Positions 33,246 through 43,710 of a stretch of DNA of 64,000 nt are shown in pieces. Origin of the DNA: Quercus robur (taxonomy: Eukaryota; Streptophyta; Magnoliopsida; Fagales; Fagaceae); contig NC_065545.1 of NCBI RefSeq assembly GCF_932294415.1, positions 19,847,357-19,911,356 on the forward strand, given 5' to 3'. Position 1 is the stretch's first letter, and each line of letters opens with the position of its first letter. The translations under genes were made by a program, and so were the position numbers. The notes beneath the pieces are model-generated. The model did not search any database. It saw nothing but the letters and a program-made list of their open reading frames with translations, and had not been told where the DNA came from.

Positions 33246-36200
33246 TCTGTTAACTCATGTAGGCAATTGACGGAATAGGATCCTCTCCATTTCAAGTGAA
33301 ATAAAGAGAGGGTCCATTTCACGGTTAAGATTTTAATTCTTGAATCAACAATGTAAATAATGTCATGTCATTTAAAATTTTAAATGATGTGCACTAGATA
33401 CGTAATATTTAATCTAAACCATGAAATGAATCCATTTCAAATGGAGAGGATCTTAATATGCAATTGACATCTTTTGTAAGGTGGCAAATTGTCAGGGATG
33501 AGGTAAATAATATTAAATTTTTGTATAATGGCTTTTGCCTTGAAGGGGTTTATGACCATTCTCTTATTACTGTGTTTACCACCTTTTGAAATTTCGTATG
33601 CACAGTAATTAATTCAGTCTATCTTTTGCAAAGTTCTTTCTTGACCGAATTATCTATTTGCAATTTTTGGGAGACTATTTTCCTTAATGTGGGGCTAGTA
33701 AACTATGCTCCTTGTTGTAAAATTGCAGGCCGGTTGACAAGAAATATAAATAGTATGATTATGTAAAAATATTTGAGTAATTGCTAAATTGTTAAATATT
33801 TTATTTTGGTTAATTTTGAAAAGCAGAATAAATTTGACATTTCGACTTGTTATATGGGTCTTTGCCAATAACTTAAAAGATTTGAGGAGCGCTGGTTTCA
33901 TACATAGAAATTTGTTTTTTTATACCGTTTTTTGATGAGTAAAATTAAATTTTTTATACCTTTTTGTTTGTATTTTATTGTTTCTTTAGTAGCAATTTGT
34001 TGGTCAACAATAGTATCTCTGTTGAAGATTCACTAATTTTTTTAGATAGGATTATCCTGACATACAAGGGAAGGGAGATTCCAAAGTATTTCAGGATAGA
34101 AGTTTAGTTTTAGCAGCTTATGATAGTAAAATGTCGTGTTTATGTTTACATGACTTCAACCAGGGGTGCTCATATGTGAATTGCGTTCATTGTAATGTGG
34201 ACTATCTTTTGTTTCACTTACATCTATGGTAATATATCCTCTGTTCTGCTACACTGTTAGTCTCAGGGAAGTTGATCAGTTTGGTTTTCTTTGTTGAGGG
34301 TGAATTACTTGATGCCTAGGATGATTCTAGTTCTGTTGGAATGTAGGAATTGGAGGTCTGGGTTGCAAAGGAATTGTTTTGCTTGGGACATTATACTTTT
34401 TGTTGGATTCTATTTTTAAAAAAGAAAAGAACAATGTTCTGTGACCAGTTTTGGAGCGTCCTTTAGGCTTAAAAAGGCTTTTTGTTGGATTCTTCTTTTC
34501 TTTTTTTCTTTTTAAAATTTTTTAATTTTTTTAATTTAAGAAAAGAACAATGTTGTGTGACCAATTTTGGAGTGTCCTTAGGCTTAAAAAGGCTTTTTAA
34601 GTTCTCTATTCAAGGCATGGTTATCAAAAATGATGATTTCTTGGATACATTAAATCTTAGTAGTTGACTTTGTGGTGGATTTATTTAATACTTATTGTAT
34701 TCTTGGGCTGTGATTTCCTTTTGTGCGTGTGTAGCATTTTTTCCATTTCATGGTCCATTTTCACTTTGGATTTAATTGCTTCCATTGGTTAAAGGAGATT
34801 GGTTTAAGACCATAGTAATTTGCTAACCTTAACCTGTGATTTCCACCTTTACCATCGAGAATTATATATAAACTATCTCGATTTGGTAAACGCACTACCA
34901 CGACATCTCTATGGACTCATTCCACAGTTTGGAGATAGGCCTTCCACTATTGTGACTGAACATCTCCTTTTACAGAGCAACCAATTGCAGTTTTTGTACT
35001 TGAATATCTCTAGGTATCAAATTTGTGCTTTTTTCAGTCCACCGGAACAATGGACTCAATTCAGTAGTGTTACATCTTATAAAATTTGTCATTTCCTGCA
35101 AAACATGGAAATCCATTCAGAATAGTGAAGATATTTTGCATGGTCTTTCTTTCCATTTTAGGCTGCATTTGAAGTATAAGCATTTGCCATGTGTTTTTCT
35201 TTGATGTATCTTTATTTTTATTTTCTAAATAGGTGGTGGAAATTCTTGTCCGTAATTTGGAAACTGAGTCAAGCTTACATCGGAGGGTGGATTTATTCTT
35301 CCTTGTTGATTCCATTACTCAATGCTCTCGAAGCTTGAAAGGTAATGCATCTGTTATCATGTTGTGATCCAACGTTTGAAAGCTAGTCAACAAAATGTGA
35401 ATTCACTGAAGTTAAAACTAAGTTTGAATTTTTCAGGTGATGTTGGTGGTATCTACCCTTCTGCTATCCAGGCAGTGCTGCCACGGCTATTGTCAGCTGC
35501 TGCTCCACCTGGAAGTACTGGGCATGAAAACCGCAAGCAGTGTCTTAGGGCAAGTGAAGAAACTTTCCTTGTGAAATAAGGGGAAAAAATCTTATTAAAT
35601 TAATATCCTTGTCTACTTTGTAGTTTTTCATTATTTTGGTTTAGTGCTTAACCCTTCCTCTTTTTGGGTATAGGTTTTGAGGCTTTGGTTGGAAAGGAGA
35701 ATCCTTCCAGAATCTGTTGTTCGTCACCATATGCGAGAATTGGACTCCCTAAGTGGTTCATCTTCTGCAGGTCCCTACGCTCGTCGCTCAGCAAGAACAG
35801 AAAGGGCTTTAGATGATCCTGTTAGAGAAATGGAGGGTATGCTTGTCGATGAATATGGAAGGTTTGAATTTAATTGATCTGTTTTCTTTTTATCTCATAT
35901 TCTTTTTTTCAAATACCTTTTTCTTGAGACTTTTCGACATTTTGCAGCAATTCAAGTCTTCAGCTTCCTGGATTTTGTATGCCCCGCATGCTTAAGGATG
36001 ACGATGATGGAAGTGATTCTGATGGAGAGAGTTTTGAGGCAGTTACTCCTGAGCATAATTCTGAAGCCCGTGAAGAACATGAATCAATCCCATCAATTGA
36101 AAAGCATAGACATATATTGGAAGATGTTGATGGTGAGCTTGAAATGGAGGATGTTGCTCCTTCTTGTGAAGTTGAAACAAGTTCATCTTTTCATGTTACT

Positions 36201-37735
36201 GAAGTCAATGCCATACAGACATCGAATAATCAGTGTGAACAGCATGTTCCTCTGCCCTTTGCTCCGCCACTACCTCAGGACGTGCCACCTTCATCCCCGC
36301 CACTGCCCTCATCCCCTCCACCTCCACCACCTCCTCCACCCCCTGTTCCTTCTGCTATGTCAGATTCCTACGCCAATGGTGTGGATAAACATGTGCGTCC
36401 TCCTTTTATGTTGCCTTCTCTTTCTTTCTTTTTAGCATCAATGTAGTAGAAAGAAACTCATTATGTGCTGTTTCCTTTTGATTTTTGTGTTCGCATGCAG
36501 AATATGCAAGACAACATAGTTCAATCTGTGGCTCAGGAGCCTGTTGCACAAAGAGTTGACCAAACAATACGATATCGTTCTCCTGAATGGAGAGATCCTT
36601 CAACACAGATGGCTGAGTCTGCTTCTTGCTCGTTCAGCAATTTCTCTGGACAGGCAGTGAATAATGGTCGACAAACTAATGGTGCTACATTGCATAATAA
36701 AAACTACGGTTTACGGCCACCTCATCCTGCACCATCAAATCAGTTCTCATATTTTCATGGGGACCAGCGTGTAAGGCCTCATAGGGATGCCCCACCACCT
36801 TCCTACTCCAATAGATTCCACTTTGGGCAGAATGTTGATAGAGAAAACTCTTTCAATAACCATGAGAGAATGAAACCACCCCCATATGAGCATCATGATC
36901 AGTGGAGGTTTCCTGCACCTCCCTTTTCAGGTAAGTTTTATAAGTACAGTTGCCAAAAAATAAAAATAGCTGGGTTCTATTGGCAATGCCATTGTTTGCT
37001 TTGGTACTATCTTTTCACATTTTTTAATTAATATTTCATGTTTTTCTCTCCACCTAGGTCCAAGATATCCTGACAAAGGCAGAACATCTTATACACCTGG
37101 TCCATATGTTGGTCCTCCATGTGAGCCCACAAGGTTACCAGGCCAAGGATGGAGATTTCCCCCCCGGACTATGAATCATAGAAATGCCATACCTTATAGA
37201 CCTCCATTTGAAGGTCCAATTCCAGTGGCAGGCAGAGGTGTGTAATTTTTTTCTTTGGAACTTTTATTTAATGAGTTGAGTAAATTAAAAAAAGAAAAAA
37301 AAAAAAGAAAAAGAAAAATCCTATGTGGCTTAGGCAGCCAAAGGATTGGGGTTGGGGGGATAGGGAACATTTGGTTCAAATCTTACCAAATAGAAAAATT
37401 GCTAGCTCTCTCTTCTCCTTTTCTCCCTTAGCTATTTGATTTAATATTTATATTTCTGTTTCGGTTCTTTTGTCTCCTCTATACATGTCCTGTGTACAGT
37501 GGCTGTACTATTTTTTTTTATTGAATAAAGGTTTTCATTTACCTATTAAAAAAATTCTGTTTAGGTGCTGTTTAGGCACTATCAGATTAACCTTAAAAAA
37601 AATTTGGTGCTTTCAGATTTATTGTAATTGGATCACCAATTACTCTGCTCTTGTATTGCACTGTAGGTTGCTAAATTCTAGGCTAAGAATATCCTGTGTC
37701 ATGTTTCAGGTCCAAGCTTTTGGCAGCCAAGATGA
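21458..37735 (+). CDS. HUA2L: HUA2-like PWWP and CID/RPR domain protein, 1434 aa, 11 coding exons
   Basis: Exons: 21458-21580, 24166-24248, 30088-32232, 32620-33082, 35233-35341, 35437-35549, 35674-35861, 35948-36392, 36501-36930, 37058-37237, 37710-37735; the sum is 4305 nt and all phases close. Residues about 20-80 form a PWWP domain (VGDLVLAKVKGFPAWPAK, WKKVVVHFFGT, FCNPADVEAF), a reader of methylated histones. Residues about 85-900 are acidic/Ser-rich with basic clusters RRNKRIRK (about 275) and KKKRKPSRKR (about 362), probably nuclear localisation signals. Residues about 910-1045 form a CID/RPR domain (IGRATRIAIDCAKFGV, RRVDLFFLVDSI, LRLWLERRILPES), which in relatives binds the Pol II C-terminal repeat. 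A poly-Pro tract is near 1198-1207; the tail is Pro/Arg/His-rich and ends SFWQPR. Arabidopsis HUA2 and its HULK paralogues (known) promote expression and pre-mRNA processing of MADS-box flowering genes. Which paralogue this is cannot be told. Intron 6 is GC-AG. Confidence 0.93.
22160..22850. mobile_element. Non-autonomous DNA element in intron 1 (copy A)
   Basis: The left end AGTGTTGGTAAAAGCATC and the right end, reverse complemented, AAGTGTTGTTAAAAGCGCGC form imperfect inverted repeats. The subterminal regions are dense in GCGC/AAGCGC motifs (AGGCGCAAAGCGCAAAGCGC). No transposase is seen. Confidence 0.55.
22851..23800. mobile_element. Related DNA element in intron 1 (copy B) with a LINE 3' scrap
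   Basis: Ends with AAGTGTGCTTTTAACAACAT like copy A and starts in similar AAGTGCATAGGCTTCTTGAAG sequence. About 23465-23590 (+) reads like the C-terminus and 3' UTR of a LINE ORF2 (DWSRVWGFTNCNSIPE in relatives' style). An (ACA)n run is at about 23066-23085. A third fragment of this DNA element lies at about 25880-25990 in intron 2. Confidence 0.45.
23806..24120 (-). mobile_element. LINE ORF2 fragment (zf-RVT part), antisense in intron 1
   Basis: The minus-strand frame reads KTKGESMNHLLIHCTIPKE ... CQFRASWVMPNSII ... WWLLNVIYGACGERG, matching the zinc-binding/connector region near the end of plant L1 ORF2 (NHLLIHC and W...ER motifs). It ends within about 50 bases of the splice acceptor of exon 2, so the branch-point and pyrimidine region of that intron lies at the LINE's edge. 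The upstream part of the same open frame is just the antisense of exon 2. Confidence 0.6.
24310..24805. repeat. Three diverged tandem copies (about 165 bp) in intron 2
   Basis: Units starting near 24310, 24470 and 24650 share TTTTCAATTGTGTGTAATG/TTTTAATTATGTGTAATG/TTTTCAATTATGTGTAACA, a TTTATCACTGTTAA block, GAAACTGA(A/G)G and TGTTGCTATTTATG. Divergence is high, so the expansion is old. Confidence 0.75.
25440..25660. other. Intron 2 stretch with a long poly(T)
   Basis: About 30 consecutive T around 25477-25506. It may be the reverse-strand tail of a degraded retroposon; no body was recognised. Confidence 0.4.
25661..27559 (+). mobile_element. Probable non-autonomous Helitron in intron 2
   Basis: The 5' end TCTATTATACTTAAAAGGGG, then GGATTCCTCTC, follows A (25660) and resembles the Helitron at 9918. 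The 3' side has a hairpin ACATGTGCAAAGTGCATGTG and then GATAGT near 27559, a degenerate terminus without a proper CTRR. It contains the third copy of the intron-1 DNA element (about 25880-25990), poly(T) near 26400 and a TA microsatellite near 27390. The 3' boundary is uncertain. Confidence 0.5.
28846..29055 (+). mobile_element. LINE 3' end fragment in intron 2
   Basis: Reads DWSGAWGVTGNRSIPEFIV, typical of the very C-terminus of plant L1 ORF2, followed by a 3' UTR with poly(T) and AATAAAACATATCTTATAAA. It is 5'-truncated. The rest of intron 2 (27560-28845, 29056-30087) shows only unique AT-rich sequence. Confidence 0.6.
33263..33468. mobile_element. Mutator-like MITE in intron 4 with 9-bp duplication
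   Basis: GCAATTGAC at 33263-33271 and 33460-33468 flanks an element whose ends are GATCCTCTCCATTTCAAGTG and, reverse complemented, GATCCTCTCCATTTGAAATG. The 9-bp target duplication is typical of MULEs. It lies just after a long poly(T) (about 33207-33243) in the 2.15-kb intron 4. Confidence 0.75.
34399..34594 (+). repeat. Tandem duplication (about 85-115 bp) in intron 4
   Basis: The block TGTTGGATTCT ... AAAAGAACAATGTT(C/G)TGTGACCA(G/A)TTTTGGAG(C/T)GTCCTT...GGCTTAAAAAGGCTTTTT occurs at about 34399-34481 and 34482-34594. The second copy has an expanded T-rich middle. Confidence 0.8.
35550..35673 (+). other. GC-AG intron (intron 6 of the HUA2-like gene)
   Basis: The exon ends TGTCTTAG|G and the intron starts GCAAGT and ends GGTATAG. 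Only this junction keeps the conserved CLR|VLRLWLERR reading, so a GC donor is required. The match to AG|GCAAGT is perfect, as usual for GC-AG introns of the major spliceosome. Confidence 0.85.
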
Positions 37736-38485
37736 GATTTAACGTAGCTACTAGGACTGGTATGTCATTGTCATATCTCAAATTCAAGTATCCTTAATTT
37801 TTCTAGAAAGTTTCATCTTTAACTAGGATATCCTTGGAATGCTAAATTTTTAATAATCACATTGTTGGTCCATAATTGGCAGGTATGACCCATTTTTTTA
37901 TCTGGGTTATGCTGCTTGTTCAATAGCTTCAGTTATTTATTCTGGGCCGTTGTTGTTTACGCTGCAAGGCACTGATCTTCAGAAGAAGAGGGTTTGGCAC
38001 AGAAGAATGGCATGTTGGCATGCCAGATTTGTATATATGCATTCTGTTCTCTCTTCTGCAAATGCAGAGCGGGAAGACGGTCATTGTAGAGACAATTGAG
38101 AGTTGTAACTTACTAGCTGTGATTTTTTTTTTTTTTTCCTTCTTTTTTTGTTCGTTTAAATTTTCTGTTCAAATTTTTAGTATAATTTTTTCCCTGGAAG
38201 CCCTTCATAGGAATTTTATCAATATATATTTCTGGGGCAGTTGTTGAAACATTCTCTCCAATGCAATCGTTTTTGGGTATTTCGGATTCATCCATTTATG
38301 CTAGTGCGAATTTGATAGTAGTACATTTTTTAGACTTACGAGAGTAATAGGTTGCAGGAGACCAGTGAATGGTTCGCTCATTTTTGTTAGTTTATTGCAC
38401 TAATCAATTTATTTAATATAGCAATAAGCCAATTATAATTTTCAATTATTCTGTATGTAAGGATTTTTCTATGAATAAATTCAAG
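37736..38485 (+). other. 3' UTR of the HUA2-like gene
   Basis: After the TGA at 37733-37735 the sequence is T-rich. GTATGT at 37760 and GGCAG near 37882 could bound a 3'-UTR intron (weak). An AATAAA at about 38474 is a candidate polyadenylation signal. Confidence 0.4.
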
Positions 38486-39164
38486 TCGGTATACCTAACT
38501 TCCAGGAGCTTTATATGCATGATTGGCCAAGTTGTGGCACCTGCTTTAGGATGGTCTTCTTTTTTTCCCTTTTTTTTTTGGTGTCAGCATCTCAATGTTT
38601 ACATATCCTTTAGCACACAAGGGATTCTGGTTAGTTCTTGACTCTGTCAAATTTTATCTTTGATCTTCAAAAGTCATTTTCCAATAAATAGTTTTAATAT
38701 CACATACACTGAAGCTGAGTGATCAATAAAAAAAGTACTAGGGAGTTAGTGGACCAAAATTTCCATCAGCCACAAGTGGTCAACGACGAGATTATTTATT
38801 TTATATTGCAAATGGGAATGATTGAACTTCCTATTTTTAACGTTGTCGTAAATGCAATTTTAGACTATACATTTTGGTTTTATTTTTATTTTGGGTTCTA
38901 CTTTTCTATTTTACTGCTTTTAGTTCTCAAAATAAAAAATGCATATTATTTTTTTTTTTTGAAAATAAAAAATGCATATTATTTTAGTTCTTACTGTTAG
39001 CTCACTAATGAAAATTGCTTAAGTGACAAACTGAGTATACTGTTACTAGCACAGTAAACAATGATGTGACCATTAAAAACTATTTTAAAAAATAATTTTA
39101 TATCTTTTAAATGCCAGACCCCAGGCCTTGGAATTTATTTAATAAAGATTGGAATTTATTCAAT
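38486..39164. other. Intergenic AT-rich DNA, no gene seen
   Basis: Contains a short direct duplication of AAAATAAAAAATGCATATTA (about 38928-38950 and 38961-38981) and T-rich tracts. Confidence 0.5.
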
Positions 39165-39347
39165 AAATAAATCAATAAACATCACGAAACACAAGGGGGG
39201 CAGTGTCAGCAGATAGATCTTCCAACCAAAGCTAAAGCTACATAATAGAACTAGCTTTCTTTGCTAGAGCATCAGCAATAGAATTACACATACAGCTAAC
39301 ATAATTAAAATCAATACATTGAAAAGCAAAGGCTTGAACAAGAATAT

Positions 39348-40115
39348 TGTAAGGACCAGGTTTGGACTTCTAGTCCAACGAGTATATGGACTTAAGCCCA
39401 AAACAGCTCAAAACAATAAATTTGTGGAGAATGGTTTGGAAAACTGGGCTCTCGTGAACTAGATAACAGAAACACAGGTTTTGATGCTAAAAAGAGAAAG
39501 ATAACAGAAGTTTGTTAAGGAATAACGTTCTTGGATTGGTTCGAGGACACTGATTCTTAAATATTTACTCTTAAAGCTTTATTACAAATTTGTTAACAGT
39601 TTTTTCTCTCTCTTTTCCACAGAGGGTCTTTCACGTTATATAGCCCTCTCTAGACCATCTTGATCCTACACTTGTTGATCATCTGAACACTTACTTGAGT
39701 ACCTGTCCCATCAAACATCCTCTTTGGCTTTCTGTGAGTTGCGTTCATCAAGACAACATTGTTCAGAGATCTTCTCTACATAAATGTGGTTAAAAAAGTA
39801 GCTGTAGTGCATTTAATGCGGTGGTAGCAGCTTTCCCTTAGATATTTTTGAGTTTCCATTCTTCTTGCACGTTCATGAGACACGTTTCTATCGCTAGAGC
39901 TTCTTAAAGGGTTACCTTAGTTGCTGGAATGCATGCTTGAGCTGCATTCATCATATCCGAGGAGGAGCTCCTCCTCGGATTACCTTCCATTCATTCCTCA
40001 CTTATAAGACTTTCACTGGGGACTCTTGATAATTATTTGCTTCTCCTCGGACAATTTAGCGTTCTCACACAAAAGCCCAAGGCTCAACATGTCATTCTGG
40101 GCCTTTATCCCTACA
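39348..40115 (-). repeat. LTR (left) of the Tat-like element
   Basis: 768 bp, starts TGTAAGGACCAGGTTTGG and ends TTTATCCCTACA. In element orientation this is the 3' LTR. Confidence 0.9.
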
Positions 40116-40599
40116 ATAGCCCCTCAAAATTCCGGTTTTTCCCTCTCATCCGAGGAGAAAAAGTGGGATTTTGATTCCTAAGAGATGAAGTCAACTGACC
40201 CCTTGATTTACACGTGTGGGAGTACAGTTTAACACGTCTTATAATTGCTGCTGTCGTTTCGAAGTTCGTGAGGTGCCATTGATTGCTCCAGGCAGCGCCT
40301 TGTTCCCCAGATCTGACGGTAAGATGCATATCCAACGGTGAACCTTTTTCTTCGAAGTTTGAGTGGGATAACTCACAATCAATCTTTCCCCCTATGAAAG
40401 GCGCCTGAAGGACTTCTTTCTCCTCATTTTGCAAAAGCTTTCAAACTTTTAAGAATTCTCAACTTCTCCAGAACTCCCTACAGTGTCGCTCATTCACTTT
40501 CCATAAGTTTTCACTTTTCCCTCAGATTGTTTTTTCCTCGGCCGGCCTCTTCCGCTCTCTTTTCTTTCGAAAGACTATTTTTAGCGTCCCCTGGGTTTA

Positions 40600-43150
40600 C
40601 TTATATGGGTAGGTTCAAGTACTTAGTAGACTCCTCAACCGTTATGGAAGGTTTAGGGCCAAATACCGTATTCCGCAGGGAGTAACCCTGCAATATTGTA
40701 CCCCAAACCAAATTCTCACCGATAGAGAAGTAGGTGAAGTCATCATTTCGATGATTGCTTTCTTGGAGGGAGGAATGACGCTTCCCATGGGTAGGGTAAC
40801 TAGGGACTACTTGATTAACCACAGGTTGACTCCCCATCAGTACGCCCCTAACCTCTTTATGGTCTTGGGCTGCGTAGACACTCTCAATGAGCAGATGGGC
40901 TTAGGGCTCACGTGGCTTGATGTGGTCCACTTGTACGAGTGCCATAAGCTCGCCGATGCGGGATATTACCTAAAGTCCCGGTCCGACATCGTCAAATTGA
41001 TATCGTGCCTTCCCAAGTCAAACAAAGGTATGAAGGACGATTACCTCCTAATCTCCAGGGAGTGGCATGACGGTCTTCACTGCCTAACTCGGGCAGGTGA
41101 TCCAAGTGGGGTGCATTAGGATTAGGTGCTATAGTTTAGTTTCCTTGATGTTTCGTTTTCTCGGATGATAGTTTTTGTTGACCTAACCATCATTTCCTCC
41201 ACGAGTGTCTTTTTTGCAGACAAAAACCACGTCGCTCTGAGGCTAAGTCTTGTCAACGTACCGACCCTTAAAAAATTGCTGAGATCTAAAATATTCGTAA
41301 GCGAGGACGAAAAACTACGGGTTGCTCCTTTAATTTTGGACTATGAGCCTTTATCTCGTATATTCCAAGACGCAGGTCAGGCAATAAAGGCTGGCGACCT
41401 TCGATTGAATTGAATAGACGTCTCCAAGCCAGGATTCCTAGCTCGGAGAGCTCTTCCACCCGTCTAGTTGCCCATCCAGCGTGTTCCCCAGGAAGTAGCT
41501 ACTCCAAGAGAAGGGACAGATTCTGCACACTTGTCCCTCTCGGTTGAGATAAACCAGTTTCGCCTTGAGGACGAAGGTGAAGCTCCAGGCGGGCTGATAG
41601 TGCTCTCGGAATCCGAGGCTGACATTGATAGGCTTTCGGCAGCCAATACTCCAGGACTGGTGGTTGCCCAGATTGACTCTGATTTCGAGGAAGAAGAAAT
41701 GACTCTAAACCAGAGGAGAAGCTTACGAGACCTCATGGCCTCTAGGAACAAGGGGCAACTTCACAAGAAGTACCCAAGTCCTAAGTTCCTCCAACTCTTC
41801 CTCCCCCTCCCACTCCTCTCCCTGCCGATCCTAGCCTGCACGCGATGAGGGACCTAAAAAAGAAAAGGCCGATACAAGAGATTGAGGAGGGAGAGTTGCT
41901 CCCTCAGAAAGGCACGAAGCAGCAAAAGACTGCCAAGGATCCGAAGGATAAGAGGTCCTCATCCGTGGACAGTAGAGAAGAGCAAAAGCTGGCCGAGGTG
42001 CGCCTACCACAACGTGTGGTCGCCTCGGTTAGAGGTTGACGGGGCTGTGATTCCATGGAACGCCTTCGTTAGGGAGTATCAGAGAGGTCATTCTATGCAT
42101 GTGGCTAAGTCCTTGGAGTAGCCACTTCTCCTACCTAAGGATATGGATGCCTTGAGGAAGCTAAAGCAGCATGACCTTTTCCTGTCCCTAAAAAGGGACC
42201 TTGCTCTGGTAAGTCCACATTCTCATTCTTTTTATTTATTTTAGCACTAGTATGCTTTCTCGTTTGTTTACATGAGATTACAATATTGTTCTTATGCAGA
42301 TTACCCAGGAGGTTTATGTAGTCGAGGAATGGGTCAACAGAGCTAGGAACAATGCCAGGAATGAGGCTAACCTCCGTCTCGATGCCGAGAAGGCTTTGGG
42401 GGCTGCAAAGGAGGAGAATAAAGACCTAGCCACCAAGCTGACTGCCTTAGAGAGGGATCGGAACTTGGCCGACCTAAAGAATGTTGAGACTCAAGTCGAG
42501 GACCAGCACAAGTTGCTTTATCAAACAAAGATAGAGCTAGCCACTTTTAGGCAACTTGCACTGGATCTAAAGGTGGAGCTGCAGAAGGCCAGGGAGGAAG
42601 CTCAGCTGGCCAAGGAGGCACTGGAGGCCGAGAAACAAGCAGCCTAACTCTTGGCGTAGAGGAGACACAAATCAGGCTAACTGAGGAGCTGGCTGAGGCA
42701 TGTAGGGACTATTGTGATGCCACATGGGCTGAAGCCCTTAACATTGCAAGAGTTCCTGCAGACTCAGAGTGGAGGCATCAAGGAAAGACCTACTACCATC
42801 CTGATATCTGTGCGATCCCAAGCGGCCTTCCACTTCCCTCTACCCTTACTCCTAAGTCCTTGGAGCAGCCTCTAACTACTCAAGCTGCACTCCTTCTTCC
42901 CGAGGTTCCACAAGGATCCAGCCTAGTTGGTGACCAAGTTCAAGGGGTCAAGGGGCCTAAAGATCAGGGTAAGGGTAAGGGGAAAAAGTCCTCCTCCGAA
43001 GTCAAAGATGCTGCCAAGGACAAGGATGCTACAGCTAAGGCAAAAGAAGTAGAGGCCGAGACTAAGGAAGTTGACAATAGGGCCAAGGATGCTCCTACCT
43101 CTCGGCCAGGCCAGCAAGAAGATCCTCTTGCTCTTAGGGCAAAGGCTTAG
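40600..43150 (+). other. Extra opposite-strand region of the Tat-like element
   Basis: Plus-strand reading shows GGMTLPMGRVTRDYLI ... MVLGCVDTLNEQMGLG and RPLILDYEPL-like pieces resembling the plant 'putative gypsy-type transposon' domain, then a Glu/Lys/Ala-rich coiled-coil part (about 42294-42650) and a Lys-rich end (about 42960-43140). Tat-lineage elements (Retand/Ogre kin) are known to carry an additional ORF here, often antisense to gag-pol. It is broken, and its role is unknown. Confidence 0.55.
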
Positions 43151-43479
43151 TACTTAGGAGCTTTCTGTAGTACTTAGGGATTTTGTGGTGACACTTTGTT
43201 TGAATGTAATGTACTCATCTTATTTAATAGAAGTGTCCTTCTCTTTTTTCTTTTATCTCGGAAATCTCTTGCACTTTTATTTTATATGCTTTGAGGATTA
43301 TCACCATCATGAATAGCGTTGTGTCGTTGCTACTTTATACTTAAAAACAGAAAACAATACGTTGGTAACTATTGGATCAATCTCATTGAGTACCAGCCAT
43401 ATAAGAGTTGACCACATCTCCTGATATAATTTGGGTTTTATTTGAACACTTATAAAAAAATGTCATAGTGTATTAATTT

Positions 43480-43710
43480 CCCCAAAGCATCCAGTCCGAG
43501 GACTTCAGGCATGACTAAGGTTTTGTTTAAACACTTATAAAAAATGTAATAGTGTATTAATTTCCCCAAAGTATCAGTCTGAGGACTTTAGGCATGACTA
43601 AGGTTCTATTTAAACACTTATATAAAAAATGTAATAGTGTATTAATTTCCTCAAAGCATCTGGTCCGAGGACTTCAAGCATGACTAAGGTTTTATTTAAA
43701 CACTTATAAA
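43480..43710 (+). repeat. Tandem repeats (about 100 bp, 3 units) in the Tat-like element
   Basis: Units with TCCGAGGACTTCAGGCATGA ... AAACACTTATAAAAAATG ... AGTGTATTAATTTCCCCAAAG recur at about 43440, 43535 and 43635. They lie between the extra region and integrase. Confidence 0.8.

Noticed and set aside
34820-35125. 101-codon + frame in HUA2-like intron 4
   Set aside because: It lies wholly in an intron, shows no recognisable domain and is compatible with chance in AT-rich DNA.
43440-43710. CRISPR-like array
   Set aside because: The repeats are long, degenerate, without unique spacers, and lie within an LTR retrotransposon of a plant genome.
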